A stretch of DNA of 45,757 nt from Candidatus Woesearchaeota archaeon (GCA_018303645.1 JAGVXR010000058.1:1-45757); one strand, 5' to 3'; shown: positions 17,708 to 25,934, counted from the stretch's first letter. The notes: generated by a model not told the origin, from the letters alone. Made by a program: numbers and translations.

Positions 17708-18994
17708 TTATCCTCGAGAAAAAAAATCCGCTTCCACTTGTGTCATCAATCTGCTTGCCTGTATCGGCCTCCTGTACTGCCTCAGCAATGCAAAAGCGCC
17801 TGCAACATGGGGGGTTGCCATTGAAGTGCCACTCAATGACTCAAATCCGCCACCCTTTTTAGTTGATGTAATGTTAACGCCAGGCGCCAACAAATCTGTT
17901 ATGTTATTTCTGTTAAAATCAATTGCATCGGACTTGGTTGTGCCTCCAACAGCAGTTGTATTTGTTATGCATGCAGGGCTTGCAATGCCGGTTGTGCTAG
18001 GAGTACTATCGGTAGGACTTTTTCTATTTCCAGTAGCTGCAATTACACTTATATTTTTTATAATTGCATTTGCTATCGAACTTGTTAGTAGTGTATCATC
18101 ATTATCACAATGAGAGGCAAACAATTCTGTTGTGCCAAGGCTCATTGTAATAACTGAAATATTAAATTTTGATGCATTATTTACACACCAGTCAATGCCA
18201 TCAATCAAATCTGGACCAGAGCCCCCTCCACTCGAATCCAAAACTTTTATAGCGATAATGTTCGCATCAGGCGCAATTCCCCTGTAAGTTTCATTGGTGG
18301 AAGCCACAATTCCAGCAACATGAGTGCCGTGCCCATTGTCATCAATCGGATTGCTATCACTGTTCACAAAATCGTAGCCGCCTATCACTTTTGAGCATGT
18401 CCCGTTCAAAAAAGAATTATTCGAGCATTCCCCCCAAGCAGGATGCGTGTAGTCAACTCCAGTGTCTATGACGCAAACTGACTCATGTTTTCCAGTTACG
18501 TTTGTTCCGTTATAAACCAAGCTCCATGTTCTTGTGGCATTGATTATACCTGCAGAATCGCTTAGGAAAAGTGTTATGTTTTTCGGCTTGTATATCTTCA
18601 AAACCCTCGGATTGTTTTTGAGCTTTTGATAGCCTGATTTCTTCAGCTTGCCTGCAAAACCGTTAACAGTTGTGTAAGTATTTGTCAAATCAAACTCATA
18701 ATCTTCATTGTTTTGCGCTGACAATCCCTTGTCTTTTTTCTTTAGAGTCAAATCGGCGAAGACTGCGCCTTGTTGTTCCTTTATCATGCTCTTTTTGGCA
18801 TCAAAATCATCTTTATCATTGGAAATTCCGTATTTTTGCAAAACATCATAATCGTCCTTTAAAACAACTATTACGCCAGCCTCATCATTGTCCCCAAACA
18901 GCTCCTGCATTTCAGAATTAGCCTGAGACTGCGCAGAGATAGAATAAGCCATAGCTATGACAAAAACTAAAAAAATCATTAACCCCCTCTTCAT
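17708..18994 (-). CDS. Subtilisin-like serine protease (S8), N-terminal fragment of frameshifted gene
   Basis: 428 codons with a signal peptide (MKRGLMIFLVFVIAMAYSISAQ), an I9-type propeptide (VIVVLKDDYDVL) and the S8 catalytic triad: Asp in CVIDTGVDYTHP, His in DDNGHGTHVAGI and Ser in SGTSMATPHVAGA. It would be exported and self-processed. The final 25 or so residues (after GAFALL) are out of frame. About 20 residues of the usual domain end seem to be missing near plus strand 17750-17795, and the correct frame resumes as TGKQIDDTSG. As written, the protease lacks its membrane anchor. TTAAATAT-type boxes upstream (near 19016-19025) give a plausible promoter, divergent from the lipoprotein gene at 19091. 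Confidence 0.85.
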   Translation of the reverse strand: MKRGLMIFLVFVIAMAYSISAQSQANSEMQELFGDNDEAGVIVVLKDDYDVLQKYGISNDKDDFDAKKSMIKEQQGAVFADLTLKKKDKGLSAQNNEDYEFDLTNTYTTVNGFAGKLKKSGYQKLKNNPRVLKIYKPKNITLFLSDSAGIINATRTWSLVYNGTNVTGKHESVCVIDTGVDYTHPAWGECSNNSFLNGTCSKVIGGYDFVNSDSNPIDDNGHGTHVAGIVASTNETYRGIAPDANIIAIKVLDSSGGGSGPDLIDGIDWCVNNASKFNISVITMSLGTTELFASHCDNDDTLLTSSIANAIIKNISVIAATGNRKSPTDSTPSTTGIASPACITNTTAVGGTTKSDAIDFNRNNITDLLAPGVNITSTKKGGGFESLSGTSMATPHVAGAFALLRQYRRPIQASRLMTQVEADFFSRG

Positions 18995-19090
18995 TTGCCA
19001 TGGTATTAAAATTCCATATTTAAGGCTTTTCTTAATGTGCCAATAGTGGACAATATCTTTAAATATACGTTTATATTATTAATTGCTGCA

Positions 19091-19444
19091 ATGAAAAAAA
19101 TAATGACTTTGCTTTCATTCCTTGTTATATTCATAATAGGCTGCAATACCCAACAAGCAAAAGAGCCTTTTTGCGGCGACAACACATGCCAGGAAAACGA
19201 GAATGAAAACTGCGCAGCTGACTGCGGCGGGTTTGGTGGCATGACGAAGATTAAATGCGCAAATGCCGGCGGCAACTGGAATGATTGCGGCTCACCTTGC
19301 GCAGGGACTGGCGCTGAGTTCTGCATTCAGGTTTGCTCGCCGCAATGCGAATGCGGAGGAATTGCCGGGTTTAAATGCCCTGAAGGATATACATGCAGAT
19401 TAAGCGGGAAAATAGCTGACGAGCTTGGTGTTTGCTTAAAGTAA
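19091..19444 (+). CDS. Small Cys-rich lipoprotein
   Basis: 117 residues starting MKKIMTLLSFLVIFIIGCN. IIGC is a good lipobox, so the mature protein would be lipid-anchored at Cys18 or so. The rest is Cys-rich: CGDNTCQENENENCAADCG, then NWNDCGSPCAGTGAEFC and CSPQCECGG. The pattern resembles small disulphide-rich inhibitor folds, but I cannot assign a family. I chose the ATG at 19091 over an upstream ATG at 19037 because only 19091 places the signal at the N terminus; AAATATACG and TTATATT boxes lie 15-30 nt before it. It sits next to the surface protease, so an inhibitor role is possible but only inferred. Confidence 0.65.
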   Translation: MKKIMTLLSFLVIFIIGCNTQQAKEPFCGDNTCQENENENCAADCGGFGGMTKIKCANAGGNWNDCGSPCAGTGAEFCIQVCSPQCECGGIAGFKCPEGYTCRLSGKIADELGVCLK

Positions 19445-19451
19445 TATCAAA

Positions 19452-19622
19452 TTAAAACTTCAGCTTTTTAATCCATTTTTTTATGTCTTCAACCTTTATC
19501 TCGAGCAGGAACAGCCCTGCAAGTATCAAAAGTATGCCCTGAAGTATCGGAACAAATATTCCAATTATCCCCAACCCCACCAAAGCAAAGCCAGCAATCC
19601 TTTTTAATATTTTTACGTACAT
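19452..19622 (-). CDS. Small two-helix membrane protein in sppA operon
   Basis: 56 residues, MYVKILKRIAGFALVGLGI through VEDIKKWIKKLKF, with two hydrophobic segments separated by a turn (FVPILQG). The layout (amphipathic start, GIxGxxxPxxxG turn, basic end) resembles the PGPGW/DUF454 group of small membrane proteins, but the match is only by pattern. Its ATG (19620-19622) is two bases after the sppA stop, so it is almost certainly the last gene of that operon. No function can be named. Confidence 0.65.
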   Translation of the reverse strand: MYVKILKRIAGFALVGLGIIGIFVPILQGILLILAGLFLLEIKVEDIKKWIKKLKF

Positions 19623-19623
19623 C

Positions 19624-20562
19624 TTAGGTTGTTATGCTCAAGGTTGAAGCATCTCTTTTCTCAAATAAGGAATTTCCAATGCCTTTTCCGACAAAAAATG
19701 ACTGCCTGCTTATTATCCTGCTCAGGACTTCAAATAAACTCTTTTCTTTCTTGTACTCAACAATTTCAGCTTTTATTCCTTCCTTTTTTTCAATATACCC
19801 TATGACCTCATCTTTTCCGCCAATCTCGTCTACCAAGCCAAGCTCCTTTGCCTGTGATCCCAAATAGAACAAGCCATTTGCCATTTTGTCAACTTCTTTT
19901 TTGCCCATGTTCCTGTTTTTAGCCACTTCGCCCACAAAATAATCCCTTATCTCGTCCAATGACTGCTGGAATAATTCCCTTTCCTCCTGAGTCATCTCCT
20001 TGTAAGGGCTTCCGATGTCCTTGTATTTGCCTGCGACAAGCCTTTGGTACGTTATGTTATACCTTTCCAGCAGCCCTGGAAATTCAAGGTAAGATGCAAT
20101 CACCCCAATTGAGCCGGTTACTGAAACGCGGTTTGCAACTATATGATCCGATGCTGATGCAATCCAGTAAGCGCCTGAAGTCCCTATTTCCCTTATCCAT
20201 GCAACAGTTGTCTTGTTTGTTTTTTTGACGGCATTTGCTATCTCTTCAGATGCGACAGCTGAACCCCCTGGGCTGTTTATCTCGAGTATTATCGCCTTTA
20301 TACTTGGATTTTTATCGGCTTTTTCTATAAGCTCTATGGTGTCTGGAGATGCTGTTACGCTTTCAAAAATAAATTCAGAGTCTTCCGAGCCTGTGATTAC
20401 ACCTTCTATTGGTATCAACGCAACATTGCCGCTTAAGCTTTCCACGTCAATGCCTGCAAACAGCGAAATCACACCTACCGCCATAAATCCAAGTATGCTC
20501 AACAGCAATAAGACAAATATTGCATAGCCCCACCTGAAGCTTGGTCCTTGCGCAGGCTTCAT
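19624..20562 (-). CDS. sppA: Signal peptide peptidase SppA (S49 family)
   Basis: 312 residues with an N-terminal transmembrane anchor (WGYAIFVLLLLSILGFMAVGV) and an S49 protease domain. The nucleophile Ser is in IGTSGAYWIAS and the general-base Lys is expected in the VAGKYKDIGSPYKEMT region, as in the Ser/Lys dyad of archaeal SppA. The PGGSAVASEEIA segment is also typical. It degrades cleaved signal peptides in the membrane. It is the third gene of a four-gene set, starting within the stop of the 74-residue protein (4-base overlap) and followed by a small membrane protein. LspA nearby makes this a membrane-proteolysis region. Confidence 0.92.
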   Translation of the reverse strand: MKPAQGPSFRWGYAIFVLLLLSILGFMAVGVISLFAGIDVESLSGNVALIPIEGVITGSEDSEFIFESVTASPDTIELIEKADKNPSIKAIILEINSPGGSAVASEEIANAVKKTNKTTVAWIREIGTSGAYWIASASDHIVANRVSVTGSIGVIASYLEFPGLLERYNITYQRLVAGKYKDIGSPYKEMTQEERELFQQSLDEIRDYFVGEVAKNRNMGKKEVDKMANGLFYLGSQAKELGLVDEIGGKDEVIGYIEKKEGIKAEIVEYKKEKSLFEVLSRIISRQSFFVGKGIGNSLFEKRDASTLSITT

Positions 20563-20783
20563 TGCCCCTCACCTTCTTTCTTGAAAGCCTGGAATATGTC
20601 TTTTCTTCCCTGCTTCAGGTTGTCTAGTATCTGGGCTTTTGCCATCTCCAAAAACCCGATTGCCTCCTGCGGAGTCACATTCTGGGTTTTCATTGTGGTT
20701 TGTATGTTGTTGGAAGTTACATCAACCCTCAATAAAAAAGCTTTTTGTTCATCTGACATTTGCACCACCAACCTTTTAATCAT
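20559..20783 (-). CDS. Unknown 74-residue protein in RDD-SppA operon
   Basis: A soluble, helical, charged protein starting MIKRLVVQMSDEQKAFLLRV and ending FKKEGEGQ. I do not recognise a family. It overlaps the RDD gene upstream by 8 bp and the sppA start by 4 bp, so translation is likely coupled. The phrase TPQEAIGFLEMAKAQILDNL is compatible with a helical adaptor. A link to SppA or the RDD protein is inferred from position only. Confidence 0.65.
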   Translation of the reverse strand: MIKRLVVQMSDEQKAFLLRVDVTSNNIQTTMKTQNVTPQEAIGFLEMAKAQILDNLKQGRKDIFQAFKKEGEGQ

Positions 20784-21285
20784 TGCTTAAGCTGTATACT
20801 TCAACAACCCTTGTCCTGCTTAATATCTCGCTTAATCTCTGGTTTGTCTTTGCAAAAAACATGAACAAAGGGTCAACAATCCAAAGCAAAATAAACGGGA
20901 ATACCGGCAAAAATACAAGATTCCTTGCTAACAACTGCCATGCCTTTAAATCTTTATTGCTGCTGACGACATAAATCCTCATCAGCATCTTTCCTATCGT
21001 CTGCCCCATCTTTCTTTCCAGCATCCAAAAATACAGCAGGACAAGAATTGACATTACAAGGGAGACAGATGTCAAAAAACCGGTATAGTCAGCGCTGCTG
21101 CTGAGAATCTTATATGCCTCAGAAAAATTGTAATCTTTCGGCATAATGTCCCGGAACAGGCTCCTGAACGGGAAAAGTATGACTAGGTTTATCACAGCCA
21201 TGTCTATGAAAAAAGCGGCAATCCTTTTCCATATAAGCGCAGGGCCGATAAATGTTTTTTCCTTTGGCAAGTTCAAGCGCTTCAT
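20776..21285 (-). CDS. RDD-family membrane protein
   Basis: About 169 residues with the RDD-type pattern: an early Arg (LIWKRIAAFFIDMAVINLVI), then a conserved acidic residue in the same helix, three or more membrane helices, and G-x-x-(I/L)-G-K motifs (KMGQTIGKMLMRIYVV). Members are thought to be small transporters or exchangers, but the substrate is mostly unknown. I use the ATG at 21285 (MKRLNLPKEK) instead of 21339, because AATTTTATAAATAG (near 21307-21318) sits about 27 nt upstream. It is the first gene of the RDD, 74-residue protein, SppA, small membrane protein operon. Confidence 0.8.
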   Translation of the reverse strand: MKRLNLPKEKTFIGPALIWKRIAAFFIDMAVINLVILFPFRSLFRDIMPKDYNFSEAYKILSSSADYTGFLTSVSLVMSILVLLYFWMLERKMGQTIGKMLMRIYVVSSNKDLKAWQLLARNLVFLPVFPFILLWIVDPLFMFFAKTNQRLSEILSRTRVVEVYSLSND

Positions 21286-21328
21286 TGTTTTTGAGAAATC
21301 ATTGCTATTTATAAAATTTGGGATTTTA

Positions 21329-21420
21329 GTGAAAGACACAAGATTTAGGACAATAATTAATGTCTTTCACTAATTAGAAAAAGACATCTATTGTCCAATT
21401 ATCCTTAATGTCATTTTCTA
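21329..21420. promoter_or_regulatory. Cluster of inverted repeats between divergent RDD and aIF1A promoters
   Basis: GTGAAAGACA (21329-21338) is perfectly inverted at 21361-21370. GGACAATA (21348-21355) is inverted at 21389-21396, and TTAATGTC recurs near 21358 and 21405. All lie upstream of both TATA boxes (RDD near 21310, aIF1A near 21431-21441), which fits binding sites for a regulator. Confidence 0.45.
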
Positions 21421-21464
21421 TTTATTAGAAAGATATATAAACAAACCAGAATACGGATTTCTTA

Positions 21465-21809
21465 ATGAGCAAGAAGAAGGAAGAGCAGCAAAAGCAGGAG
21501 CAGATTCAGCAGGAACTCTCCAGAATCCATTTGCCAAGGGGCAAGGAAACTTTTGGAATTATCGAGCAGAGGCTTGGCGGCTCCAGAATGAGGGTGAGGT
21601 GCCTTGACGGCAAAACAAGGATATGCAGAATACCCGGCAGGCTTACAAGAAAGCTTTGGGTGCGGGAAGGCGATGTTACGATTGTAGAGCCTTGGGAGTA
21701 CAGCGGCGACGAAAAAGGCGACATCCTATACAAATACACGCCAACTCAAACATCTTTTCTGAAGAGAAAGGGGCACTTGAAGCAGATGGAAGAGTTCGAG
21801 GAGTTCTAG
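21465..21809 (+). CDS. eif1A: Translation initiation factor aIF1A
   Basis: 114 residues matching archaeal/eukaryotic IF1A: a charged N terminus, then an S1-like OB fold (GIIEQRLGGSRMRVRCLDGK, RICRIPGRLTRKLWVREGD) and a C-terminal tail (LKRKGHLKQMEEFEEF). It binds the small-subunit A site and promotes start-codon selection. The GATATATAAAC box at 21431-21441 is about 27 nt before the ATG, as in a leaderless gene. The length is normal and all core motifs are present. Confidence 0.95.
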   Translation: MSKKKEEQQKQEQIQQELSRIHLPRGKETFGIIEQRLGGSRMRVRCLDGKTRICRIPGRLTRKLWVREGDVTIVEPWEYSGDEKGDILYKYTPTQTSFLKRKGHLKQMEEFEEF

Positions 21810-21856
21810 CAATTATCGTAGAAATCTTTAAATAAATCACTTAATGACCTTTTATT

Positions 21857-22456
21857 ATGGGGAGGTTCAGCACAGGCTTCTTTGCAATGAATTTCATACT
21901 GCTTTTTGCAGCAATAAGCTTTGTCTTTGTTGTTTTTGACCTGCACAGGCTTGCCTTTGTTTTTGAGCTTGCGGTATTGCTGGCAACAATCTTCTTTTTT
22001 GTTTTTGCAATGTTTTCAGTATACCGTGGCAGGCAATGGGGATGGACGCTGCTTGCAGCAATCCTGGCATTTCTGATGCTAAACACATTGTTTATCTACA
22101 TGCTCACAAAAACTTTTGATACACCCCATACCACAATTATAATTTTCTCAGCAGCCGGATTAGTGATTGCCTTTTTAAATCTGAGAATTGGCGGACAACC
22201 TGAAATCCAAATGCAGGAGAATGAAAAAGCAAGGGATTACTACCCTTACATTGACAAGATGGAGCCTGACGAGCCCAAGGCGTATGTAGAAAAGACATTC
22301 AGCCCCGGGAAATTCATTGCAAGCAGGAATGCAAACAAGTTTCATGCCGCAAAATGCGACTGGGCAAAAAAGATAGGCATTGAAAACCAAATATGGTTCA
22401 ACTCAAGGGAAGAGGCAGAGGCTCAGGGATTAGAGGCTGACAAGTGCGTTGCATAG
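21857..22456 (+). CDS. Membrane protein with C-terminal Ada-like metal-binding segment
   Basis: 199 residues with four hydrophobic segments in the first 105 residues. A soluble tail ends FIASRNANKFHAAKCDWAKK and WFNSREEAEAQGLEADKC, a pattern like the short zinc domain related to the Ada N terminus (SRNANKFHxxxCxWAKKI...FxSREEAExxGxxxxxxC). Only two Cys are visible, fewer than the four of Ada itself, so the His may help bind metal. CTTTAAATAAAT about 25 nt upstream supports the start. It follows aIF1A but with its own promoter. Function unknown. Confidence 0.6.
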   Translation: MGRFSTGFFAMNFILLFAAISFVFVVFDLHRLAFVFELAVLLATIFFFVFAMFSVYRGRQWGWTLLAAILAFLMLNTLFIYMLTKTFDTPHTTIIIFSAAGLVIAFLNLRIGGQPEIQMQENEKARDYYPYIDKMEPDEPKAYVEKTFSPGKFIASRNANKFHAAKCDWAKKIGIENQIWFNSREEAEAQGLEADKCVA

Positions 22457-22903
22457 TCATTTCTTCCATAATAGTGTTATCAATAAAACAACGCTTATAG
22501 TGACAGCGCTGTCCGCAACATTGAAGACGGGCCATATCCTGAAGTCTATAAAGTCAATCACATAGCCGTAAGCAATCCTGTCAATTAAGTTGCCGATTGT
22601 ACCCCCAAGCAGCAGCCCAACAGCAAATTGCGTTAATTTTTCATTGTTTTTTACGGCTTTTTTCAAATAATAAAAAATGGCGATAACCACAATTATTGAG
22701 AATAAAATAAAAAACCAGTTTAATCCCTTGAACAATCCGAAAGCAGAGCCTGTGTTGGTTATGTAAGTCAAATGCAGGATGTTTTTTATTATAGGGATTG
22801 ATTCATTTAATCTAAAATTATGTTTTATGATGTATTTGGTTAATTGGTCCAGAATGACAATCAAGAGACCAATAGGAATTATTACGGCATATTTTTTATC
22901 CAT
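22457..22903 (-). CDS. lspA: Lipoprotein signal peptidase LspA (SPase II)
   Basis: 148 residues with four membrane helices and the SPase II motifs: an early Asp (VILDQLTKYII), TNTGSAFGLFKG, and the two catalytic Asp regions GNLIDRIAYGYVIDFIDF and FNVADSAVT. It cleaves the signal peptide before the lipidated Cys of prolipoproteins. Most studied archaea lack a clear LspA, but here lipobox proteins occur nearby (19091 and possibly 836), which fits. A TATA-like TTTTTATATATTG about 28 nt upstream supports the start. It converges on the upstream membrane gene, sharing the junction at 22456/22457. Confidence 0.93.
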   Translation of the reverse strand: MDKKYAVIIPIGLLIVILDQLTKYIIKHNFRLNESIPIIKNILHLTYITNTGSAFGLFKGLNWFFILFSIIVVIAIFYYLKKAVKNNEKLTQFAVGLLLGGTIGNLIDRIAYGYVIDFIDFRIWPVFNVADSAVTISVVLLITLLWKK

Positions 22904-22949
22904 CAGAACACATTAAGAATCAATATATAAAAATCTTTTCAAAAATCTT

Positions 22950-23345
22950 TCAATAATATCTCTTTCTTCTGCTGTCTTCCTGCTCGCCCCTTGCAATCGC
23001 CTCAATGTTTGCAAGCCTCTGGTTGATGCTCTCAATGGATGCCCTTAAGGCATCTAATTTGCTTGAAATAACCTCGAGGTTTTTGGATGCGATGTAGCTG
23101 TCATTCGACATTGATGGCTGCTGGGCAGGCGCCTGAAATGCCTGAGCCTGAAAATTTTGCTGCGGTTGCTGGTACGAAGGGTATTTCTGCCACGGCTGTT
23201 GTTGCTGCTCCATGCCCATGCCCAAATCCGGGGAAGGGCCTGTTCCCATATCCAGCCCAAGCTCCTTGTCAAGCCCCAAATCCTTGCCCAAGTCTTCAAT
23301 ATCATCTCTTTTCTTCCAGAATGCCAGCTTGCTCAAGAAAGCCAT
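22950..23345 (-). CDS. Unknown protein with Gln-rich linker and coiled coil
   Basis: 131 residues: a short N-terminal helix (MAFLSKLAFWKKRDDIEDLG), a low-complexity Gly/Met and Gln/Pro-rich middle (about residues 30-75), and a C-terminal coiled coil of about 40 residues (SYIASKNLEVISSKLDALR). No enzyme motif. A GAGGTGA Shine-Dalgarno precedes the ATG at 23345. Proteins of this architecture are common in DPANN genomes but I know of no function. It may oligomerise through the coiled coil. Confidence 0.6.
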   Translation of the reverse strand: MAFLSKLAFWKKRDDIEDLGKDLGLDKELGLDMGTGPSPDLGMGMEQQQQPWQKYPSYQQPQQNFQAQAFQAPAQQPSMSNDSYIASKNLEVISSKLDALRASIESINQRLANIEAIARGEQEDSRRKRYY

Positions 23346-23397
23346 CTATTCACCTCTTTAGGCAGACTTATTGGAATAGATATATAAAGATTTTGGA

Positions 23398-23562
23398 TTA
23401 AGCGCCTTTCAGCACAAAATAAAGGACTGCCACCACAAACAAGGTTGATATAATAAAAAAAAGCATTACAAAGAATTTTTCAACCAATTTATGCAGGATT
23501 ACCATTAGGATTAAGTAGACTATCACTGCTCCGACAACCATTGACAACACCGGCAACGCCAT
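23398..23562 (-). CDS. Small two-helix membrane protein downstream of DNA glycosylase
   Basis: 54 residues, MALPVLSMVVGAVIVYLIL through LYFVLKGA, forming two hydrophobic helices with a short charged loop (HKLVEKF) between. It starts at 23562, one base after the glycosylase gene ends on the same strand, so they are likely co-transcribed. I do not recognise the family. The unbroken hydrophobic pattern and tight spacing make a real gene likely. Confidence 0.6.
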   Translation of the reverse strand: MALPVLSMVVGAVIVYLILMVILHKLVEKFFVMLFFIISTLFVVAVLYFVLKGA

Positions 23563-23563
23563 T

Positions 23564-24262
23564 TCATTCACCTGAATTCCTGTAATATCTGCAATCCGTG
23601 TTTACAGGGCATTTCTTGCATAAAGGCTCTTTTTTGCATATGTTCTTTCCCAATTCCACCAGCAATGCATGGCACTCATTAAATAACCTTTCGCTGTTTG
23701 GGAGGCTTTGCATGAATAATCTTTGCAGTTCCTCATACGTTTGTTCCTTAAAGCCAATCCTGTTCATAACCCTTTTTGTGTAGGCGTCAATGACAAATAT
23801 CGGCTTTTTGGCTGCGTACAATATTATTGAATCTGCTGTCTCAGGGCCGATGCCATTAATGGATAATAATTCATTTCTCAGTTTTTCAATATTGTTATTA
23901 AATAAATTTTTCAGACTTCCATCATAATTCTTCAATAAAAAATTGCAGAAATTTTTTAATTTTTTTGCCTTTTGGTTATGGTAGCCTGATGATTTGATTA
24001 TTTGAGCTAATTTTTCATTTTTTATTATTTTTTTAATATTGATTAAATTGTGTTTATTCAATTCCACAATTGCCTTTTCTACATTCTTCCATGACGTGTT
24101 TTGGGTAAGAATTGCGCCGAAGCAAACTTCTAGCTGCTGCTTCTCGTTTTTAGGGCCGCCAGAGTATTCAGGATGGAGTTTGCCTTCTGCTGTGACGGGC
24201 CACCAGTGCTGGGGGTGGAAATGGGAGTGTAAAAGAGAATATATTGTTTTTAATCTTTCCAT
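23564..24262 (-). CDS. HhH-GPD DNA glycosylase, endonuclease III-related (MagIII-like)
   Basis: 232 residues. FGAILTQNTSWKNVEKAI near the N terminus, a helix-hairpin-helix (LLSINGIGPETADSII), the conserved Asp in FVIDAYTKRV and a C-terminal [4Fe-4S] motif (CKKEPLCKKCPVNTDC) identify the endonuclease III superfamily. The Lys that endonuclease III uses for its lyase step (GRKTA) is replaced by Glu (GPETA), so this is probably a monofunctional glycosylase, similar to 3-methyladenine glycosylase MagIII. It removes damaged bases for base excision repair. Its promoter (ATTTAAATA, 24284-24292) overlaps that of the divergent gene at 24317. Confidence 0.88.
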   Translation of the reverse strand: MERLKTIYSLLHSHFHPQHWWPVTAEGKLHPEYSGGPKNEKQQLEVCFGAILTQNTSWKNVEKAIVELNKHNLINIKKIIKNEKLAQIIKSSGYHNQKAKKLKNFCNFLLKNYDGSLKNLFNNNIEKLRNELLSINGIGPETADSIILYAAKKPIFVIDAYTKRVMNRIGFKEQTYEELQRLFMQSLPNSERLFNECHALLVELGKNICKKEPLCKKCPVNTDCRYYRNSGE

Positions 24263-24316
24263 ATAATTGGTATAGTGGGAAAGTTATTTAAATTTAATTG
24301 TATTACTGAAGATAAA

Positions 24317-25282
24317 ATGGTTACACTAGACAACAGACTGGTTAATGTTGGTGAATTCAATGGGGACAAAAAATCAGGACGGAGAAATTATGAGAGGGCT
24401 CTCCAAGGCAAAGAACTGGTAAAAGAGGCTAAGTCCCAATTGGAGGAAAGTCTAAAAAGGCAGACTGGATTTGACAGCCTAAATCTGCCAACAAAGCCTG
24501 AAACTACCACAATACAAATCGGGGATATGGTATTTTCAATTGATTCCAGAAGAAGCACAATAAGGCCTTCGTATAAGACAGCCGTTGAGGGAATGGAAAC
24601 TTACCTTAATGGGATATACCTATTTACGTTGCAAGGGATGGAATTGCAATTTGTGTTCCCTCATGAAAATCAAATCTATATTGGCACAGGAAAGCTATTG
24701 GAAGCATTTAATATCTTTGTTTGGGGTATTCTAAATACAGGCGTTAAGCATACAATAGAGTATGAAGCAAGTGGAAAACTGGCTGAAGAGAAGCCATTGG
24801 ACGAACTGACACTGAGAGAAATAAAAAAATACAGAGCATTGACAGAAGAAAACTTCGCTGATTATGTAAGGATGGACAGGATTGAGCCCATTCTTGACTC
24901 TTATGTAAAGGCGTATAAGAAACTGCTGGGAAAAGGGCAAAGAAAGCGTGAAAGGACAACAGCCGTAACATCAAGATCTGGCTATAAAACAACAGAATCA
25001 AAAGCTGAGGGGCCTGACTGGGCTTACGTAACAAAAACTCTAGTTACAGTGCCTACAGCGCTAGACTCTAAAGGTGAATTAAACATTTTGGATAATGTAG
25101 AAATAAGCAAAGCCGAGAAAGAGAGGATGTTTCCTTACTACAAACTAATGTATGAAGAAATTAGTGATTCTAAAATCCTGACGGTTTCTATACAAAGCAT
25201 TTACAAAAGAATACAAACCCTTAAAGAGGAAAAGAGCATTGAAGCAAAAAGATTGAAAGTAGAGCCTAAGGAGATTGTTTGA
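24317..25282 (+). CDS. Unknown 321-residue protein
   Basis: A soluble protein starting MVTLDNRLVNVGEFNGDK that I cannot assign. An early charged helical region (SQLEESLKRQTGFDSL) is followed by a mixed alpha/beta part (IQIGDMVFSIDSRRS, GMELQFVFPHENQIYIGTG) and a long Lys/Arg-rich helical part (KAYKKLLGKGQRKRERTTAV). I chose the ATG at 24317 because TTATTTAAAT (near 24283) is about 30 nt upstream; an earlier ATG at 24275 lies before that box. The basic patches could bind nucleic acid, but no motif proves it. Base use is like its neighbours. Confidence 0.55.
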   Translation: MVTLDNRLVNVGEFNGDKKSGRRNYERALQGKELVKEAKSQLEESLKRQTGFDSLNLPTKPETTTIQIGDMVFSIDSRRSTIRPSYKTAVEGMETYLNGIYLFTLQGMELQFVFPHENQIYIGTGKLLEAFNIFVWGILNTGVKHTIEYEASGKLAEEKPLDELTLREIKKYRALTEENFADYVRMDRIEPILDSYVKAYKKLLGKGQRKRERTTAVTSRSGYKTTESKAEGPDWAYVTKTLVTVPTALDSKGELNILDNVEISKAEKERMFPYYKLMYEEISDSKILTVSIQSIYKRIQTLKEEKSIEAKRLKVEPKEIV

Positions 25283-25286
25283 TGTT

Positions 25287-25934
25287 CTAACCAAAATTTA
25301 GCTGGTATTGTGCAGAATTTCTTGATATCGGCTTTGCCAGTCTTTCCTTTATTTCTGACTCGTGCGGCGCATGCTGCATTGGATTTTTGTAATCTCCCTC
25401 TTGATACTTTTTATTATGCACTTTTTTTATAGTATCTATCCCTTCAAGAACACAATCGCGTACAATCATGTATATTGGGGCATTTTTTAAATTATTTGGA
25501 AAAAATTTTTTATGATCGAATAGTGTGGTTTTTTTAGTCCAAATACCTGCATAAAAATAAAAAGCAATCCAAGGCGGCAGCTCTTGCATTATATCTCTTG
25601 GAGGATAAGCGTTTATTTGCCCCCAAAAAGCTCTTTTCATAGGCTCTTTTGTTAATGAATGATAAAGTGCTTCCTGAAGACTATCTTGTCCACTATCAAG
25701 GGGAACACCATCTCTTTGAAGCCTGTCTGCAATATATGGAGCTAAATCATCTTTCATGTATTTTCGGTTATCCCGTCTATAGAGCAATTTTTGTGCGGCA
25801 TCATCTATTAGGACAACCCTCCCTTTGATTACATCACTAGGGAGTATTTTATTTCTGATAAGTTCGCTAATAAACTCTTGTCTGGCACCTTCGCTGAGCC
25901 TGTTTAGCCTTTCTTCTAAAGTCAGTTCGTTCAT
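25287..25934 (-). CDS. Unknown 215-residue protein
   Basis: It starts MNELTLEERLNRLSEGARQEF and is soluble, with many charged and aromatic residues (PPWIAFYFYAGIWTKKTT, IYMIVRDCVLEGIDTI). No recognised family or catalytic motif. GTTTATAAAGGG at about 25956-25966 lies roughly 27 nt before the ATG at 25934, which I prefer to the upstream in-frame ATG at 25946. It converges on the other unknown gene at 24317-25282 with a 4-bp gap. Confidence 0.55.
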   Translation of the reverse strand: MNELTLEERLNRLSEGARQEFISELIRNKILPSDVIKGRVVLIDDAAQKLLYRRDNRKYMKDDLAPYIADRLQRDGVPLDSGQDSLQEALYHSLTKEPMKRAFWGQINAYPPRDIMQELPPWIAFYFYAGIWTKKTTLFDHKKFFPNNLKNAPIYMIVRDCVLEGIDTIKKVHNKKYQEGDYKNPMQHAPHESEIKERLAKPISRNSAQYQLNFG

